Counted from the stretch's first letter, positions 1-8,435 are shown. The stretch: 64,000 nucleotides of DNA from Candidatus Gastranaerophilales bacterium (GCA_944325895.1 CALVCA010000006.1:1-64000), one strand, 5' to 3'. Notes: generated from the sequence alone by a model not told the origin. Program-made: numbers and translations.

Positions 1-279
1 AAAAATCAAGATATATTTGAAACACACCCCTATTAGTTCAAAAAAATCAAATTCCTGCAATGTCTGTTCAATGATATAGAAAAAGAGTAAAAAGAGTATT
101 TATGGTACACATGGTTTGATTATTTCCTACCCCTAAAATCCGCTACACAAGCCGATTGCCCGAAATAATCGCACCATCTGTCATACGCAAAACACTCACT
201 TTATTACAATAAACACCTACTACTAAATAAAACCTAATACTAAAAAACAGGCAACTTAGCCGGCTTGTGTAATAAAAAA
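1..279. other. Intergenic stretch, no gene seen
   Basis: I see no convincing coding region in this left edge of the window. It contains a 10-bp inverted repeat (positions 145-154 and 261-270, ACACAAGCCG and its complement) spaced about 106 bp apart just downstream of the minus-strand tRNA. It could contribute to RNA folding or be chance. Confidence 0.4.
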
Positions 280-351
280 CTCCCCAGGCTGGACTCGAAC
301 CAGCAGCCTACCGGTTAACAGCCGGTTGCTCCGCCATTGAGCTACTGAGGA
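280..351 (-). tRNA. tRNA-Asn (anticodon GTT)
   Basis: The reverse complement folds into a complete cloverleaf. The 7-bp acceptor stem pairs positions 345-351 with 281-287 and includes one G-U pair. The anticodon stem ACCGG/CCGGT encloses the loop CTGTTAA with anticodon GTT (plus-strand 317-319), and the T arm has the usual GTTCGAGTC loop. The 3' CCA is not encoded and must be added after transcription. No other tRNA lies nearby. Confidence 0.95.
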
Positions 352-620
352 TTATCTATCATATTTTTATTATATGACAAAAATTTTTCTTGTAAAGTAC
401 TATTTTTTGAAATTTATATAGCAATTCCCGCTGATATGATTTAAAACCCGTCATCCTGTGGACTTTAGCCGAAAAATCTTTTTTGATACCTCTCTATGAC
501 ACTATTTTAAAAATTTTTCATTTAATCGGCTATATAAGCCACCATATTTTTTATTAGCAATTCAGACGATTTTATGTTATTATTTATTATGTAATAATTT
601 ATATTTAAGGGGGTATTTAT
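352..620. other. Intergenic region with a possible dispersed-repeat relic
   Basis: No gene is evident between the tRNA and the membrane protein gene. Positions 447-485 begin ACCCGTCATCCTG and contain CTTTAGCCGAA. Both strings resemble parts of the dispersed repeat seen at 46758-46863 and the segment just after it. An AT-rich stretch with TATTATG-like hexamers around 570-600 probably carries the promoter of the following gene. Confidence 0.35.
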
Positions 621-1352
621 ATGTCTAATCCTGTTTTTAATGAAAATGTTGTAGGCGAAACCCGTATTCTTGAGGGTGAACCGATGACCGTTAGCGGGGC
701 GGTTAATAAAACTTTTATTTTACTGGCATGCTTAATTTTAGCAGCAAGCTACACATGGTATTTAGCTTTTAACGGTTTTACCGATAAAGCAAGCCTATTA
801 ACGATTACAGGTGGTATAGGTGCTGTTATTTTGGCTTTTATTGTTATTTTTACAAGAAAAGCAATGCACGTTCTGACTCCTTTGTACGCAGTCGCAGAAG
901 GTTTTTGCTTAGGCGGAATTTCTGCTGTTTATGCTGCACAATATGCAGGCATTGTCATGCAGGCAGTATTAGCTACTTTCGCAGCATTAGCCGCTATGCT
1001 TGTGCTTTTTCGTATGAACATTATAAGATGCACTGATAAGTTCCGTGCAACTCTTTTAACTGCAACTTTATCCGTTGCTGCCATATATTTAATCCAAATT
1101 ATTGCAAGCTTTTTCAACAGAGGAATTCCGCAAATATTTACGGCCAGCCCTATCGGTATCGGATTTAGCGTAATTGTCGTTCTCATTGCTGCTTTTAATC
1201 TGATTATTGATTTTGATTTTATTGAACGCGGCTCTCAAGGACTTTTAGAAAAAAAATACGAATGGTACGGTGCTTTCGGTTTGATGATTTCTCTTGTTTG
1301 GCTGTATTTAGAAATCCTCAGACTGCTTGCAAAGCTTAACGACAGGCATTAA
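621..1352 (+). CDS. Bax inhibitor-1/YccA-like integral membrane protein
   Basis: This 243-residue protein has a polar N-terminus of about 28 residues followed by about seven closely spaced hydrophobic helices and a short polar tail. That is the arrangement of the bacterial BI-1/YccA family of inner-membrane proteins (ion leak or stress-linked in characterised members). The ATG at 621 is preceded by an AAGGGGG ribosome site. Its stop overlaps by 4 bp the stop of the convergent gene on the other strand. The family call rests on topology and overall resemblance; the physiological role here is unknown. Confidence 0.75.
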   Translation: MSNPVFNENVVGETRILEGEPMTVSGAVNKTFILLACLILAASYTWYLAFNGFTDKASLLTITGGIGAVILAFIVIFTRKAMHVLTPLYAVAEGFCLGGISAVYAAQYAGIVMQAVLATFAALAAMLVLFRMNIIRCTDKFRATLLTATLSVAAIYLIQIIASFFNRGIPQIFTASPIGIGFSVIVVLIAAFNLIIDFDFIERGSQGLLEKKYEWYGAFGLMISLVWLYLEILRLLAKLNDRH

Positions 1353-1942
1353 ACCATCAGTCGTAAGCCTTTTTCTTGATAATTAAGACAGTGTTGAATA
1401 TTTTCTTCCGGCAGATACATTTTTACAGGTATTTTAGTAGTGCCGATTGGGATTTCTCTGCCATTAAAAAAATGTCCAGGAGCAAATTCCGTTATGCCGC
1501 CTTTTTCTAACCATTCTTTACAAACACTGTTAACTTTATCTATGCAGGCTCTGAATCCTAATTTATAGTAAAATCCTACCGGATGCCCTCTTTCAGGGTC
1601 TATAAGTTCGGCAGATAAAACTACTCTTCCTTGCGTTTCAGGATTTTCCAAACTCTGTCTTACAATTCTTTTTATTTCTCTGGTGCCTGCTCCCTTTCCT
1701 GTTGAAATTAATTTATCTATATATACATGAGAATTTGAAGCATACGAAGATGTCGGAGCCTTTTGAAAAATTGACCAGCACGGATTTATATGTGTCATGC
1801 TGAATGCTTTGCCTAAATTAGGCATACTTTGAGGATTTATTTGCAAAACGGATTTATAATTTGTTCCTTTACATTTATTATAGGCACAAATATAATCCTT
1901 TGTTTTTTTAGCTAAATTTAAACCTATCCTGCAAGTTTTCAT
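1349..1942 (-). CDS. GNAT-like acetyltransferase-fold protein
   Basis: The 197-residue product contains a glycine-rich STGKGAG segment followed by an amphipathic helix (about residues 81-95), and further on PVGFYYKLGF (about 122-131). These match the acetyl-CoA-binding loop and the following strand-helix of the GNAT fold. The N-terminal 70 residues are unlike a standard GNAT and contain several Cys and Lys. No Shine-Dalgarno sequence precedes the ATG at 1942. A TATACA hexamer lies about 6 nt upstream, so the mRNA may be leaderless. Substrate unknown. Confidence 0.6.
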   Translation of the reverse strand: MKTCRIGLNLAKKTKDYICAYNKCKGTNYKSVLQINPQSMPNLGKAFSMTHINPCWSIFQKAPTSSYASNSHVYIDKLISTGKGAGTREIKRIVRQSLENPETQGRVVLSAELIDPERGHPVGFYYKLGFRACIDKVNSVCKEWLEKGGITEFAPGHFFNGREIPIGTTKIPVKMYLPEENIQHCLNYQEKGLRLMV

Positions 1943-1965
1943 ATATACTGTATAAAACTTGTAAT

Positions 1966-3102
1966 TTAAAAATTTGCTAACAAATCCAAAAGTATTTTAT
2001 GCAACTTTACATTATGAACCCGAAGATAATCAACATTTTGGATAACAGCCAGGACATTCAATGCCGTCGTAAATATATCTTTTACAAAATTATCTTCATC
2101 CGGCATATTTAATAAACTTTTTCTCGAAATACCCAGCATAACCGGACACCCGAGTCCGTAAAATTCCCTGATTCGTTTTATTATTTCAAAATTGTCTGCT
2201 CTTGTCTTGCCGAAACCTATACCCGGATCTATAATTATATTCTCATATTTTATACCATTTAAAACAGCTGAATTAATTTTATTTTTCAAGTCTAAATATA
2301 TTTCATCCGTTAAATTTTCATAAAAAGGATTATTCTGCATAATATCAGGTGTTCCTTTTGAATGCTGAATTATTACTTTTGCATTATATTTAGCAATAAT
2401 ATTTGGCATATTTTTATCGTAATCAAACCCCGAAACATCATTAATTATTTCTACCCCGAAATCCAAACATTTTTCTGCAACAACAGAACTCCTCGTATCA
2501 ATACTAATCGGGATTTTTATATTTTTTTTCTTTATATATTCCAAAACCGGCATTAATTTTTCCGATTGTTCCTCTGCTGAAACAGGCTCTGAATAAGGCT
2601 TTGTGGATTCAGCTCCTATATCAATTAAATCTGCACCTTCATCCAACAATTTATTTAAATGAAAAACAGCGTCATCAAAATTATAATACCCGTCAGAAAA
2701 AGAATTTTTAGTCAAATTTAATATCCCGACGATTTTTGGTTCGGAAGTTCTTTCTTTTGAAATAAAATCTTCAATCATTTGTGAAAGCTTTTTTAATCCG
2801 AAAGGCTGAGCTTGAAGCTTTTGTGCAATTTTTTTTAATTCGGAAACACTTCCGCCTAAAATACAATCACTTCTCTCACCTTCTCCCGTAATTGTATTTT
2901 TATTAGTTGCACAATCACTGCCGGAAGAAAGAGCTGTCTGTTTTAATATATTAGCCTGTGCCGGGGTCAGATTGTATATTTTAATATTTTTATAATCAAA
3001 TTTTTCAGATGCCTTATTTATATATGACTTATCAAACCCGATTTTTTCGAGTTCTTTTTTCATATCCGCATTAACAACTTCTTTTAAAACAAAATCGTGC
3101 AT
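1966..3102 (-). CDS. folP: Dihydropteroate synthase with N-terminal extension
   Basis: FolP condenses 6-hydroxymethyl-dihydropterin diphosphate with p-aminobenzoate in folate synthesis. The C-terminal ~265 residues are a complete TIM-barrel synthase: GILNLTKNSFSDG near residue 125 (pterin site), DIGAESTKP, ISIDTRS, IINDVSG, a GIGFGKT loop and a LGISRKS phosphate-site motif. The protein is 378 residues, about 100 longer than typical FolP. The extra N-terminal ~115 residues are lysine-rich and of unknown function. No ribosome site precedes the ATG. A -10-like TAAACT ends 6 nt upstream, which fits a leaderless transcript. Confidence 0.9.
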   Translation of the reverse strand: MHDFVLKEVVNADMKKELEKIGFDKSYINKASEKFDYKNIKIYNLTPAQANILKQTALSSGSDCATNKNTITGEGERSDCILGGSVSELKKIAQKLQAQPFGLKKLSQMIEDFISKERTSEPKIVGILNLTKNSFSDGYYNFDDAVFHLNKLLDEGADLIDIGAESTKPYSEPVSAEEQSEKLMPVLEYIKKKNIKIPISIDTRSSVVAEKCLDFGVEIINDVSGFDYDKNMPNIIAKYNAKVIIQHSKGTPDIMQNNPFYENLTDEIYLDLKNKINSAVLNGIKYENIIIDPGIGFGKTRADNFEIIKRIREFYGLGCPVMLGISRKSLLNMPDEDNFVKDIFTTALNVLAVIQNVDYLRVHNVKLHKILLDLLANF

Positions 3103-3108
3103 AACCGA

Positions 3109-3114
3109 AGTTTA
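3109..3114 (-). promoter_or_regulatory. -10 box of probable leaderless folP transcript
   Basis: On the minus strand TAAACT is followed by exactly 6 nt and then the ATG of folP at 3102, with no Shine-Dalgarno sequence. Transcription would start at or next to the A of the start codon. The hexamer is a weaker match than the other examples in this window. Confidence 0.4.
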
Positions 3115-3141
3115 GCACGATTTTATTATTTTAACAATATT

Positions 3142-3603
3142 CTATCTTTCAGCTAATTCAGCGAATGTTTTTCCCATTTCGCCAATACCGGACACAAATA
3201 CAAATAATGCACCCAACGCACCGACTGCTCCTGAAACTTTGGCAAATGCTTTGCTTTCAAATACCGGTTTTAAAAATTTACCTAATTTTGAATTTTTAGC
3301 AAATTTAATTATTCTTGTTTTGAAATTCTTCGCATTTACAAAGAAATTTTTACTGAGTTTTTTTGTTTGAGAACCGATATTTGCAGCTTTTTTACTCATT
3401 TCGGCAGTTTTTTTAATACTGTCTACTGTTTCGCCCGATAAAATAATCCAATCACGGCTGTTTTTAAAGCGTTTAAAAGCATTAATACTGTATTTGGCAC
3501 CGCCGACAGTTGCACCTGTTGCAACACCGACTTCTGTTGCCGACACACGGTTTTCTTTATCTTTACCTGCAAATGAAGTTGTTGAATTTACTGCTGAAAT
3601 CAT
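3142..3603 (-). CDS. Small unknown protein with C-terminal membrane segment
   Basis: I do not recognise this 153-residue protein. It is basic, with a Gly/Ala-rich stretch near residues 27-38 and one hydrophobic segment (VSGAVGALGALFVFVSG, about 122-138). The start at 3603 is preferred over an upstream in-frame codon at 3660 because AGAGG lies just before it and the upstream gene ends only 4 bp away, at 3608. The N-terminus (MISAVNSTTSFAGK) resembles those of other unknowns in the window that end a short polar leader with a Phe-containing motif. It is probably co-transcribed with the gene upstream. Confidence 0.7.
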   Translation of the reverse strand: MISAVNSTTSFAGKDKENRVSATEVGVATGATVGGAKYSINAFKRFKNSRDWIILSGETVDSIKKTAEMSKKAANIGSQTKKLSKNFFVNAKNFKTRIIKFAKNSKLGKFLKPVFESKAFAKVSGAVGALGALFVFVSGIGEMGKTFAELAER

Positions 3604-3607
3604 TTTA

Positions 3608-4180
3608 CTAACCTCTGTCTGATGTGACACCTTCCAATGCCGAAATACCGCCGGTGACACCGCCGCTCAATCCGAAAAAGTTTGTAACACCTTTTTCAAC
3701 GTCAGCTTTTGTTATATTGGAAAGTTTTCCGTAAAGTCTTGTTTTCTTAAATTTTTCACCGGCTTTTTCGCATATTTCAAGCAATTTATCGCTGAGTTTA
3801 TGTTTTGCCATAAACTCTTTTGTTTTTAAGCCCAAATTTTTTACTTTATCAGATACAATAACTGCTGCGTTATTTATTTTCTTAAATAAAGGTTTTTCAG
3901 ATAATTTACCTAAAAATTTAATAACTCCCTGAGAGCCGTATTTCATACTGACAAATCCAAGGCCTGCACCGATGCCGACAGAAACAATTTTCCCGAAAGT
4001 ACGTACTGTTTTTGGAACCTTAACATCATCAATTACGGCACTCAACTGATCCATATGGTCTTCCAAAGTAACACGGTCTTTTTTATACTGTGTTTCCGTA
4101 TAATTTACGGAGTTTGATACTTTTTCATTATCATTTGCCGTAAAACGAGGACTTAAATTTACAGATTGTACAGTTAACAT
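3608..4180 (-). CDS. Unknown basic protein with a Gly-rich membrane-like segment
   Basis: This 190-residue product is not assigned. It has a polar N-terminus (MLTVQSVNLSPRFTAND), an acidic/polar helix, a Gly-rich hydrophobic segment (VSVGIGAGLGFVSM, about 66-79), many lysines, and a Gly-rich end. AACAGGAGA precedes the ATG. It forms a two-gene unit with the downstream gene, 4 bp apart, and both share the layout of a polar leader, a lysine-rich body and a Gly-rich hydrophobic stretch. They may be distant paralogues or partners. Confidence 0.7.
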   Translation of the reverse strand: MLTVQSVNLSPRFTANDNEKVSNSVNYTETQYKKDRVTLEDHMDQLSAVIDDVKVPKTVRTFGKIVSVGIGAGLGFVSMKYGSQGVIKFLGKLSEKPLFKKINNAAVIVSDKVKNLGLKTKEFMAKHKLSDKLLEICEKAGEKFKKTRLYGKLSNITKADVEKGVTNFFGLSGGVTGGISALEGVTSDRG

Positions 4181-4266
4181 ATTTTCTCCTGTTCTACCAA
4201 TTTAATATCCGTAAAGCTTAATTTTTGCTATAAATAAAATATTTGTTTAACAAAAATTTACAAATA

Positions 4267-5229
4267 TCAATCTACAAACACATTATGACATATTGTATCG
4301 GATTTGTAAACCTGTTTAACACCTTGATATGAATTTCTCTTAATAAATTCTCTGTCAATTTTATTAAGGCAGTCGAATTTTGCACCGAGCCATTGAGGAG
4401 CGATCAAATTCTTTTTCAAGCCGTTTCCTGCAAGCCTGTGTATTGTGGTTTTAGGCGGTAAAAATTCCAAAAAATCGCAAACCGTCTTAACATATTCATC
4501 TTCACTCATAAAATTAATTTTGCCTGCGGCATACAAATCAGCCAGTTTCGTATTTTTCAAAGCACAGAGCATATGGATTTTAACACCGTCAACTTCCAGT
4601 TCCGCAAGTTTTTTAGCTGTTTCCATCATTTCTTCATGTGTTTCCCAAAGCCCTAAGATTACATGAACGCACACGTTTATGCCTCTTGATTTTGTTTTTT
4701 CATAAGCTTTTAAAAAGCAATCAAAATCGTGTCCTCTGTTAATTTTTTTTAAAGTTTTATCGTGGATTGACTGAAGCCCGTATTCAACCCAGGTGTAGTA
4801 ATCATCTTTAAAAGATGCTATTAAATCAAGCTTTTCATCATCAACACAATCAGGACGTGTACCTATTGAAAGCCCGACAACATCTTTATTTTTAAGTGCT
4901 GAATTATAAATTTTTTCCAATTCAAAAACCGGTTTATAGGTATTGGAATAAGCCTGAAAATAAGACATAAATTTTTCTGCTTTAAAACGCTGCGACAAAT
5001 TTTTAATACCTTCTTCAACCTGCTGTTCAATTGTTAAAATATTTGAATGAGCTTGAGAAAAACTTCCGCCTTCATCGCAAAAAATACAGCCGCCGGTAGA
5101 AATAGTACCGTCACGATTGGGGCATGAAAAACCGGCATCAATAGTTATTTTATAAACTTTGACGCCGAATTTATTCTTTAAATGGGCACTATATTGATTA
5201 TAGCGTTTATTGATTGTCATTGTTTTCAT
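4267..5229 (-). CDS. YhcC-type radical SAM protein (TIGR01212-like)
   Basis: The 320-residue protein carries the extended radical SAM cysteine motif of the YhcC family: SCPNRDG near residue 31, then GGCIFCDEGG, so the three cluster cysteines span a longer first gap than the usual CxxxCxxC. ISIGTRPDC-like and YGLQS segments of the SAM barrel follow (here SIGTRPDCVDD and EYGLQSIHD). The reaction of this family is not established to my knowledge. The start at 5229 lies inside the end of the upstream zinc-ribbon gene, which implies translational coupling; an ATG at 5220 is an alternative. Confidence 0.85.
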   Translation of the reverse strand: MKTMTINKRYNQYSAHLKNKFGVKVYKITIDAGFSCPNRDGTISTGGCIFCDEGGSFSQAHSNILTIEQQVEEGIKNLSQRFKAEKFMSYFQAYSNTYKPVFELEKIYNSALKNKDVVGLSIGTRPDCVDDEKLDLIASFKDDYYTWVEYGLQSIHDKTLKKINRGHDFDCFLKAYEKTKSRGINVCVHVILGLWETHEEMMETAKKLAELEVDGVKIHMLCALKNTKLADLYAAGKINFMSEDEYVKTVCDFLEFLPPKTTIHRLAGNGLKKNLIAPQWLGAKFDCLNKIDREFIKRNSYQGVKQVYKSDTICHNVFVD

Positions 5230-5377
5230 TCAAAATAGGATAAACATAATGTTCGCCGCAATTAGGGCATACAACTTCCTGCTGCTTACCTTCTTCCAAT
5301 TGAGCCACTTCAAATAATGTTTTACACCCTGATTGTACGCATCTTATTGCCCAGGTAGGTCTGATTAATCTTGCCAT
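5207..5377 (-). CDS. 56-residue zinc-ribbon protein
   Basis: A short minus-strand frame begins at ATG 5377 with a good ribosome site (GAGGAAAATTATT) and ends at TAA 5207. The product contains RCVQSGC near residue 12 and VCPNCG near residue 36, that is two cysteine pairs (C13, C18, C37, C40) able to bind one zinc. Its last 23 bp overlap the radical SAM gene in another frame, so the two are probably translated together. The function is unknown; small zinc ribbons often bind nucleic acid or act as adaptors. Confidence 0.75.
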   Translation of the reverse strand: MARLIRPTWAIRCVQSGCKTLFEVAQLEEGKQQEVVCPNCGEHYVYPILNENNDNQ

Positions 5378-5496
5378 AATAATTTTCCTCTCTTTTTATT
5401 ATTTTAACATTTATCATATATTTGTGCAAGTATTAAACACTCAACCGATATTAATTTATACAACAGTTGATAAAATTATTAAAAAAGGAGTTACAA

Positions 5497-5748
5497 ATGA
5501 AAAAATTTTTTATATTTTTATCAATATTCACCGTATTTTTTTTAGCAATAATTGACGCAACGAACCGAATGAATGAGCTTGATAATATAGCGATTAAAAC
5601 ACCGGCTCAAGTTGAGATTAAAAAAGATCTCATCAAAAACACAAGAGAATCAGAACGACCGCCCGTGAATAAAAAAGAGCCTGAAAACTCCGTACAAAAT
5701 ACCACATTCAATGAGAGAATGCAGCAGCAAAACAATCCTAAAAAGTAA
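5497..5748 (+). CDS. Small membrane-anchored or secreted unknown protein
   Basis: The 83-residue product starts MKKFFIFLSIFTVFFLAII, a typical signal peptide or membrane anchor, followed by a polar, charged tail rich in Lys, Glu, Asn and Gln with no predicted fold. The ATG at 5497 is chosen because AAAAAAGGAG lies 7 nt upstream; the frame is open 10 codons further. Its end overlaps the convergent gene by 11 bp. I do not recognise the family. Confidence 0.65.
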   Translation: MKKFFIFLSIFTVFFLAIIDATNRMNELDNIAIKTPAQVEIKKDLIKNTRESERPPVNKKEPENSVQNTTFNERMQQQNNPKK

Positions 5749-6526
5749 AAATTGTATCTGTATGGATTTCGCCATACTCGTCATCGTTAATAATTTTAGC
5801 CCCGCCATTATTTAATGGTCTGAAATCGGTTTTTTCCGTTTGCTGTTTAGGTATAACCGGCTTCAGAGTTTTTGGATAAAAGCGTGAGATTACTTGTTCT
5901 GCGATATTTTTTGCTAAAATTTGTTTAGAATACATTTTTAATTTTTCAAACTGAGAAAGAGCCTGCGAAGTATCCAGTGCCCAAAAACGCATCTCATTAT
6001 CACCGAGATTTTTTTTGTATTTTCCGCTCCACATAACAATATCATTAATATTATCAGTCAAGACAGCTCTTGTTTCCAAACTATATGAATTATAAGCTTC
6101 AAACGCACTTGAAACTTCCAAAACTTCCCAAACACTTCTTCGGTAGGCACCGGTGACGACATCAGAAGAAATCATTAGTATTGATTTTGCATCAAAAAAT
6201 TCCGCAAGCTGTTTTAAAGCGATAAAATCAACTGTATTTGTATTCTTATATTTTTTCAAAGCAACCATTGCCGAATTTTTAGCGGAAACATTTTGCGTTA
6301 ATTTTTTTCTCACATCATACAAATCATATGTCAAAATTTTACCGCTTTTGTTAAAATAATTAATTGTATCAACTGCTAAAATTTCAGACGGTTCTAAAAA
6401 ACAGTAATAATTTTCGCATACCGAAAACAGTTCAACCGGCAGCACCAAAACTTTAAAAGGTTCCGCACTGACACAGCTGCCTATAAGCAAAAACAACAAT
6501 ACAATAATTTTTTGTAACAATTTCAT
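5738..6526 (-). CDS. Secreted/periplasmic protein of unknown function
   Basis: The 262-residue product begins with a clear signal peptide (MKLLQKIIVLLFLLIGSCVSA, cleavage likely before EPFKV), so it is exported. The mature part is mixed alpha/beta in character, with VLVLPVELF at its start and two Cys in VCENYYCFL that could form a disulfide. A Pro-rich, disordered-looking tail ends the protein. The ATG at 6526 has no ribosome site but a perfect TATAAT ending 6 nt upstream, so a leaderless transcript is likely. I cannot assign a family. Confidence 0.7.
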   Translation of the reverse strand: MKLLQKIIVLLFLLIGSCVSAEPFKVLVLPVELFSVCENYYCFLEPSEILAVDTINYFNKSGKILTYDLYDVRKKLTQNVSAKNSAMVALKKYKNTNTVDFIALKQLAEFFDAKSILMISSDVVTGAYRRSVWEVLEVSSAFEAYNSYSLETRAVLTDNINDIVMWSGKYKKNLGDNEMRFWALDTSQALSQFEKLKMYSKQILAKNIAEQVISRFYPKTLKPVIPKQQTEKTDFRPLNNGGAKIINDDEYGEIHTDTIFTF

Positions 6527-6532
6527 AACAAA

Positions 6533-6538
6533 ATTATA
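6533..6538 (-). promoter_or_regulatory. -10 box of probable leaderless transcript
   Basis: TATAAT on the minus strand is followed by 6 nt (TTTGTT) and then the ATG at 6526. This places the expected transcription start on the start codon itself. Confidence 0.65.
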
Positions 6539-6607
6539 GCACAATCATCCGAGCAAAGGATTATATTTTTACATCAATATTATAAAATACTTGGTAAGGA
6601 GAATATT

Positions 6608-6991
6608 ATGGAATATGAAATTTTAATGGAAAAAGCACAGGAAGCATCAAAAAATGCTTATATTCCGTACTCAAAATTTCCGGTCGGAGCATGCGTTTTA
6701 ACGGAGAACGACAAAATCTATACCGGCTGTAATTTTGAAAATTCAAGCTTCGGCTTAACAATATGTGCCGAAAGAAACGCTATCGGATCGGCAATTGTTG
6801 ACGGCGAACGTAAAATAAAAGCAATAGCAGTTTTTTCTCCCAAAAAAGACATGTGCTATCCTTGCGGAGCATGCCGGCAGGTGCTTTATGAATTTCAATC
6901 AGAAAACGGTATTGATATTATTTTAAAAGACGGGGACAATCTTAAAATATTTAAAATAGAAGAACTTTTACCCGGCGGATTTAATTTATAA
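6608..6991 (+). CDS. cdd: Cytidine deaminase
   Basis: Cdd hydrolyses cytidine and deoxycytidine to uridine and deoxyuridine in pyrimidine salvage. The 127-residue protein has the homotetrameric-type zinc site: CAERNAI near residue 54 (Cys ligand plus catalytic Glu) and PCGACRQ near residue 87 (two Cys ligands). FENSSFG and YSKFPVGA at the N-terminus form the nucleoside pocket. Length is typical. AAGGAGAATATT precedes the ATG. The stop overlaps the start of the next gene as TAATG. Confidence 0.95.
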   Translation: MEYEILMEKAQEASKNAYIPYSKFPVGACVLTENDKIYTGCNFENSSFGLTICAERNAIGSAIVDGERKIKAIAVFSPKKDMCYPCGACRQVLYEFQSENGIDIILKDGDNLKIFKIEELLPGGFNL

Positions 6992-7197
6992 TGTATATTA
7001 TAGAATTTTTAATTAAAAAATTAAAAAAAAAGGAAACCGTAAGCGAAGAATTGGAGCAGGAAGAAACTGAATGCGACCACATATTTATGCCGATAGACAG
7101 CACCGGAGAAATTCTCTCCTGCAGAAACTGCGGCATGATTGTTAACCGTAAAGATTTAAAAGACATTAATTTTTTCAAGCATAATGATATTACTTAA
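6991..7197 (+). CDS. 68-residue zinc-ribbon-like protein
   Basis: The ATG at 6991 shares a base with the cdd stop (TAATG), which suggests translational reinitiation. The product has a basic amphipathic N-terminus (MYIIEFLIKKLKKK), an acidic segment, then ECDH and CRNCG, which could form a C-H-C-C zinc site. The 3' end overlaps the convergent HD-GYP gene by 8 bp. The pattern is plausible for a real small protein, but no family is recognised. Confidence 0.6.
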   Translation: MYIIEFLIKKLKKKETVSEELEQEETECDHIFMPIDSTGEILSCRNCGMIVNRKDLKDINFFKHNDIT

Positions 7198-8404
7198 CAA
7201 CCTGCTTTAAAGCTTCAATAACAACAGGATCCCATTTACTGTCATTCTGCATTATATCTATAGCCTGAGAAACCGGCATGGCTTGTCTGTATGGTCTGTC
7301 TGAAGTCATAGCACAGAATGCATCAGCCGCCGCAATAATCCTTGAGCCTAAAGGTATTGACTGACCTTTCAAACCTTCGGGAGTGCCTGAACCGTCATAG
7401 CGTTCCGTCTGATAAGTAACATAAGGGACAACTTCCGATAAGAAATTTATGTTCATCAAAAGGCTTACACCGGTTTTAATATGCTCTTGAATTTCTTTCA
7501 ATTCTTCTTTTGAAAGCTTGCCGCTTGTTGCAAAAATTCTTTCAGGCAATGTAATTTTACCTATATTTTGGAGCATGCCGGCATAATATATCAAATCAGT
7601 TGTCTTTTCATTAAGACCTAATTCCCTGCATATTAACCTTGCAAGATTTGCTGTATTTTCTGAATGCGACACTTTATATTGACCTTTTCTGTCAACAGCT
7701 TTTGCCATTTCCTGAACAAAATTCTGCTGGTAATCGCACAAATCACCGATTAAAGCGGTCAATTCCGCTCTGACATGCTGCAAATCAACCATATTAGCAT
7801 CTTTATCAGCAGTAAGGCTGTTTGTTTCATCTACCATTAACTGCATTTTTAACGAAGTTGCAAAAAGCTTTGCTATGCCAATAATTAATTTCAAATATTC
7901 TTTCTGCAAAATTTTATTATCAGAAGTTTTAACGGCAATTACGCCCAAAATTCCGGACACGGAACGCATAGGTGCATATGTTGTTTGGTCCTTAAATATA
8001 TAATCATGACCTTCAAAATCCACACAAAGTTCATGACCTGCATCGTTATTCGAAGATCCCGACAACATCATTCTGTTGTCTTTTAATAAATATATCCTGC
8101 ATTCTTTTGCGTCAACCATTTGTGCAATTGTTTTTGCAATAGATGTATAATTTGTATCCGTTACACTCAAAACACTAAGCGTCTTTTGGGATGAATATAT
8201 CGAAATAAGCTCTTTTAACTGATTTTTCAGTGCGGATTTTTTGTCTTTTGAACCTATTTTTTGTGCCAAATCTTTTGATATCAAATGTTCAGACATAAAA
8301 TCGCCTAAATTAAGGGCAAAAAACTCTTCCAAGGGATCACTGTCCATTAAGTATTCAGATTGGGCAAACAGTGAAACACCGTTGTTTACTTCTTCTTTCT
8401 TCAT
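7190..8404 (-). CDS. GAF + degenerate HD-GYP domain protein
   Basis: The 404-residue protein has a GAF-like region (about 70-190), a short helical linker, and a C-terminal HD-GYP domain (about 230-404), the c-di-GMP phosphodiesterase fold. The domain is recognisable from QNIGKITLPE, SGKLSKEE, EHIKTG (H308), RYDGSG and ADAFCAMTSDRPYR. The metal-binding HD pair is replaced by Q279-N280, the usual HHE is YQTE (Y331-Q332), and GYP is G-T-P (340-342). Hydrolysis is therefore unlikely, and the protein may sense or scaffold instead. AAGGA precedes the ATG. Confidence 0.85.
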   Translation of the reverse strand: MKKEEVNNGVSLFAQSEYLMDSDPLEEFFALNLGDFMSEHLISKDLAQKIGSKDKKSALKNQLKELISIYSSQKTLSVLSVTDTNYTSIAKTIAQMVDAKECRIYLLKDNRMMLSGSSNNDAGHELCVDFEGHDYIFKDQTTYAPMRSVSGILGVIAVKTSDNKILQKEYLKLIIGIAKLFATSLKMQLMVDETNSLTADKDANMVDLQHVRAELTALIGDLCDYQQNFVQEMAKAVDRKGQYKVSHSENTANLARLICRELGLNEKTTDLIYYAGMLQNIGKITLPERIFATSGKLSKEELKEIQEHIKTGVSLLMNINFLSEVVPYVTYQTERYDGSGTPEGLKGQSIPLGSRIIAAADAFCAMTSDRPYRQAMPVSQAIDIMQNDSKWDPVVIEALKQVVK

Positions 8405-8435
8405 TTATATATCCTTCTATACATGCTTTTATTTT

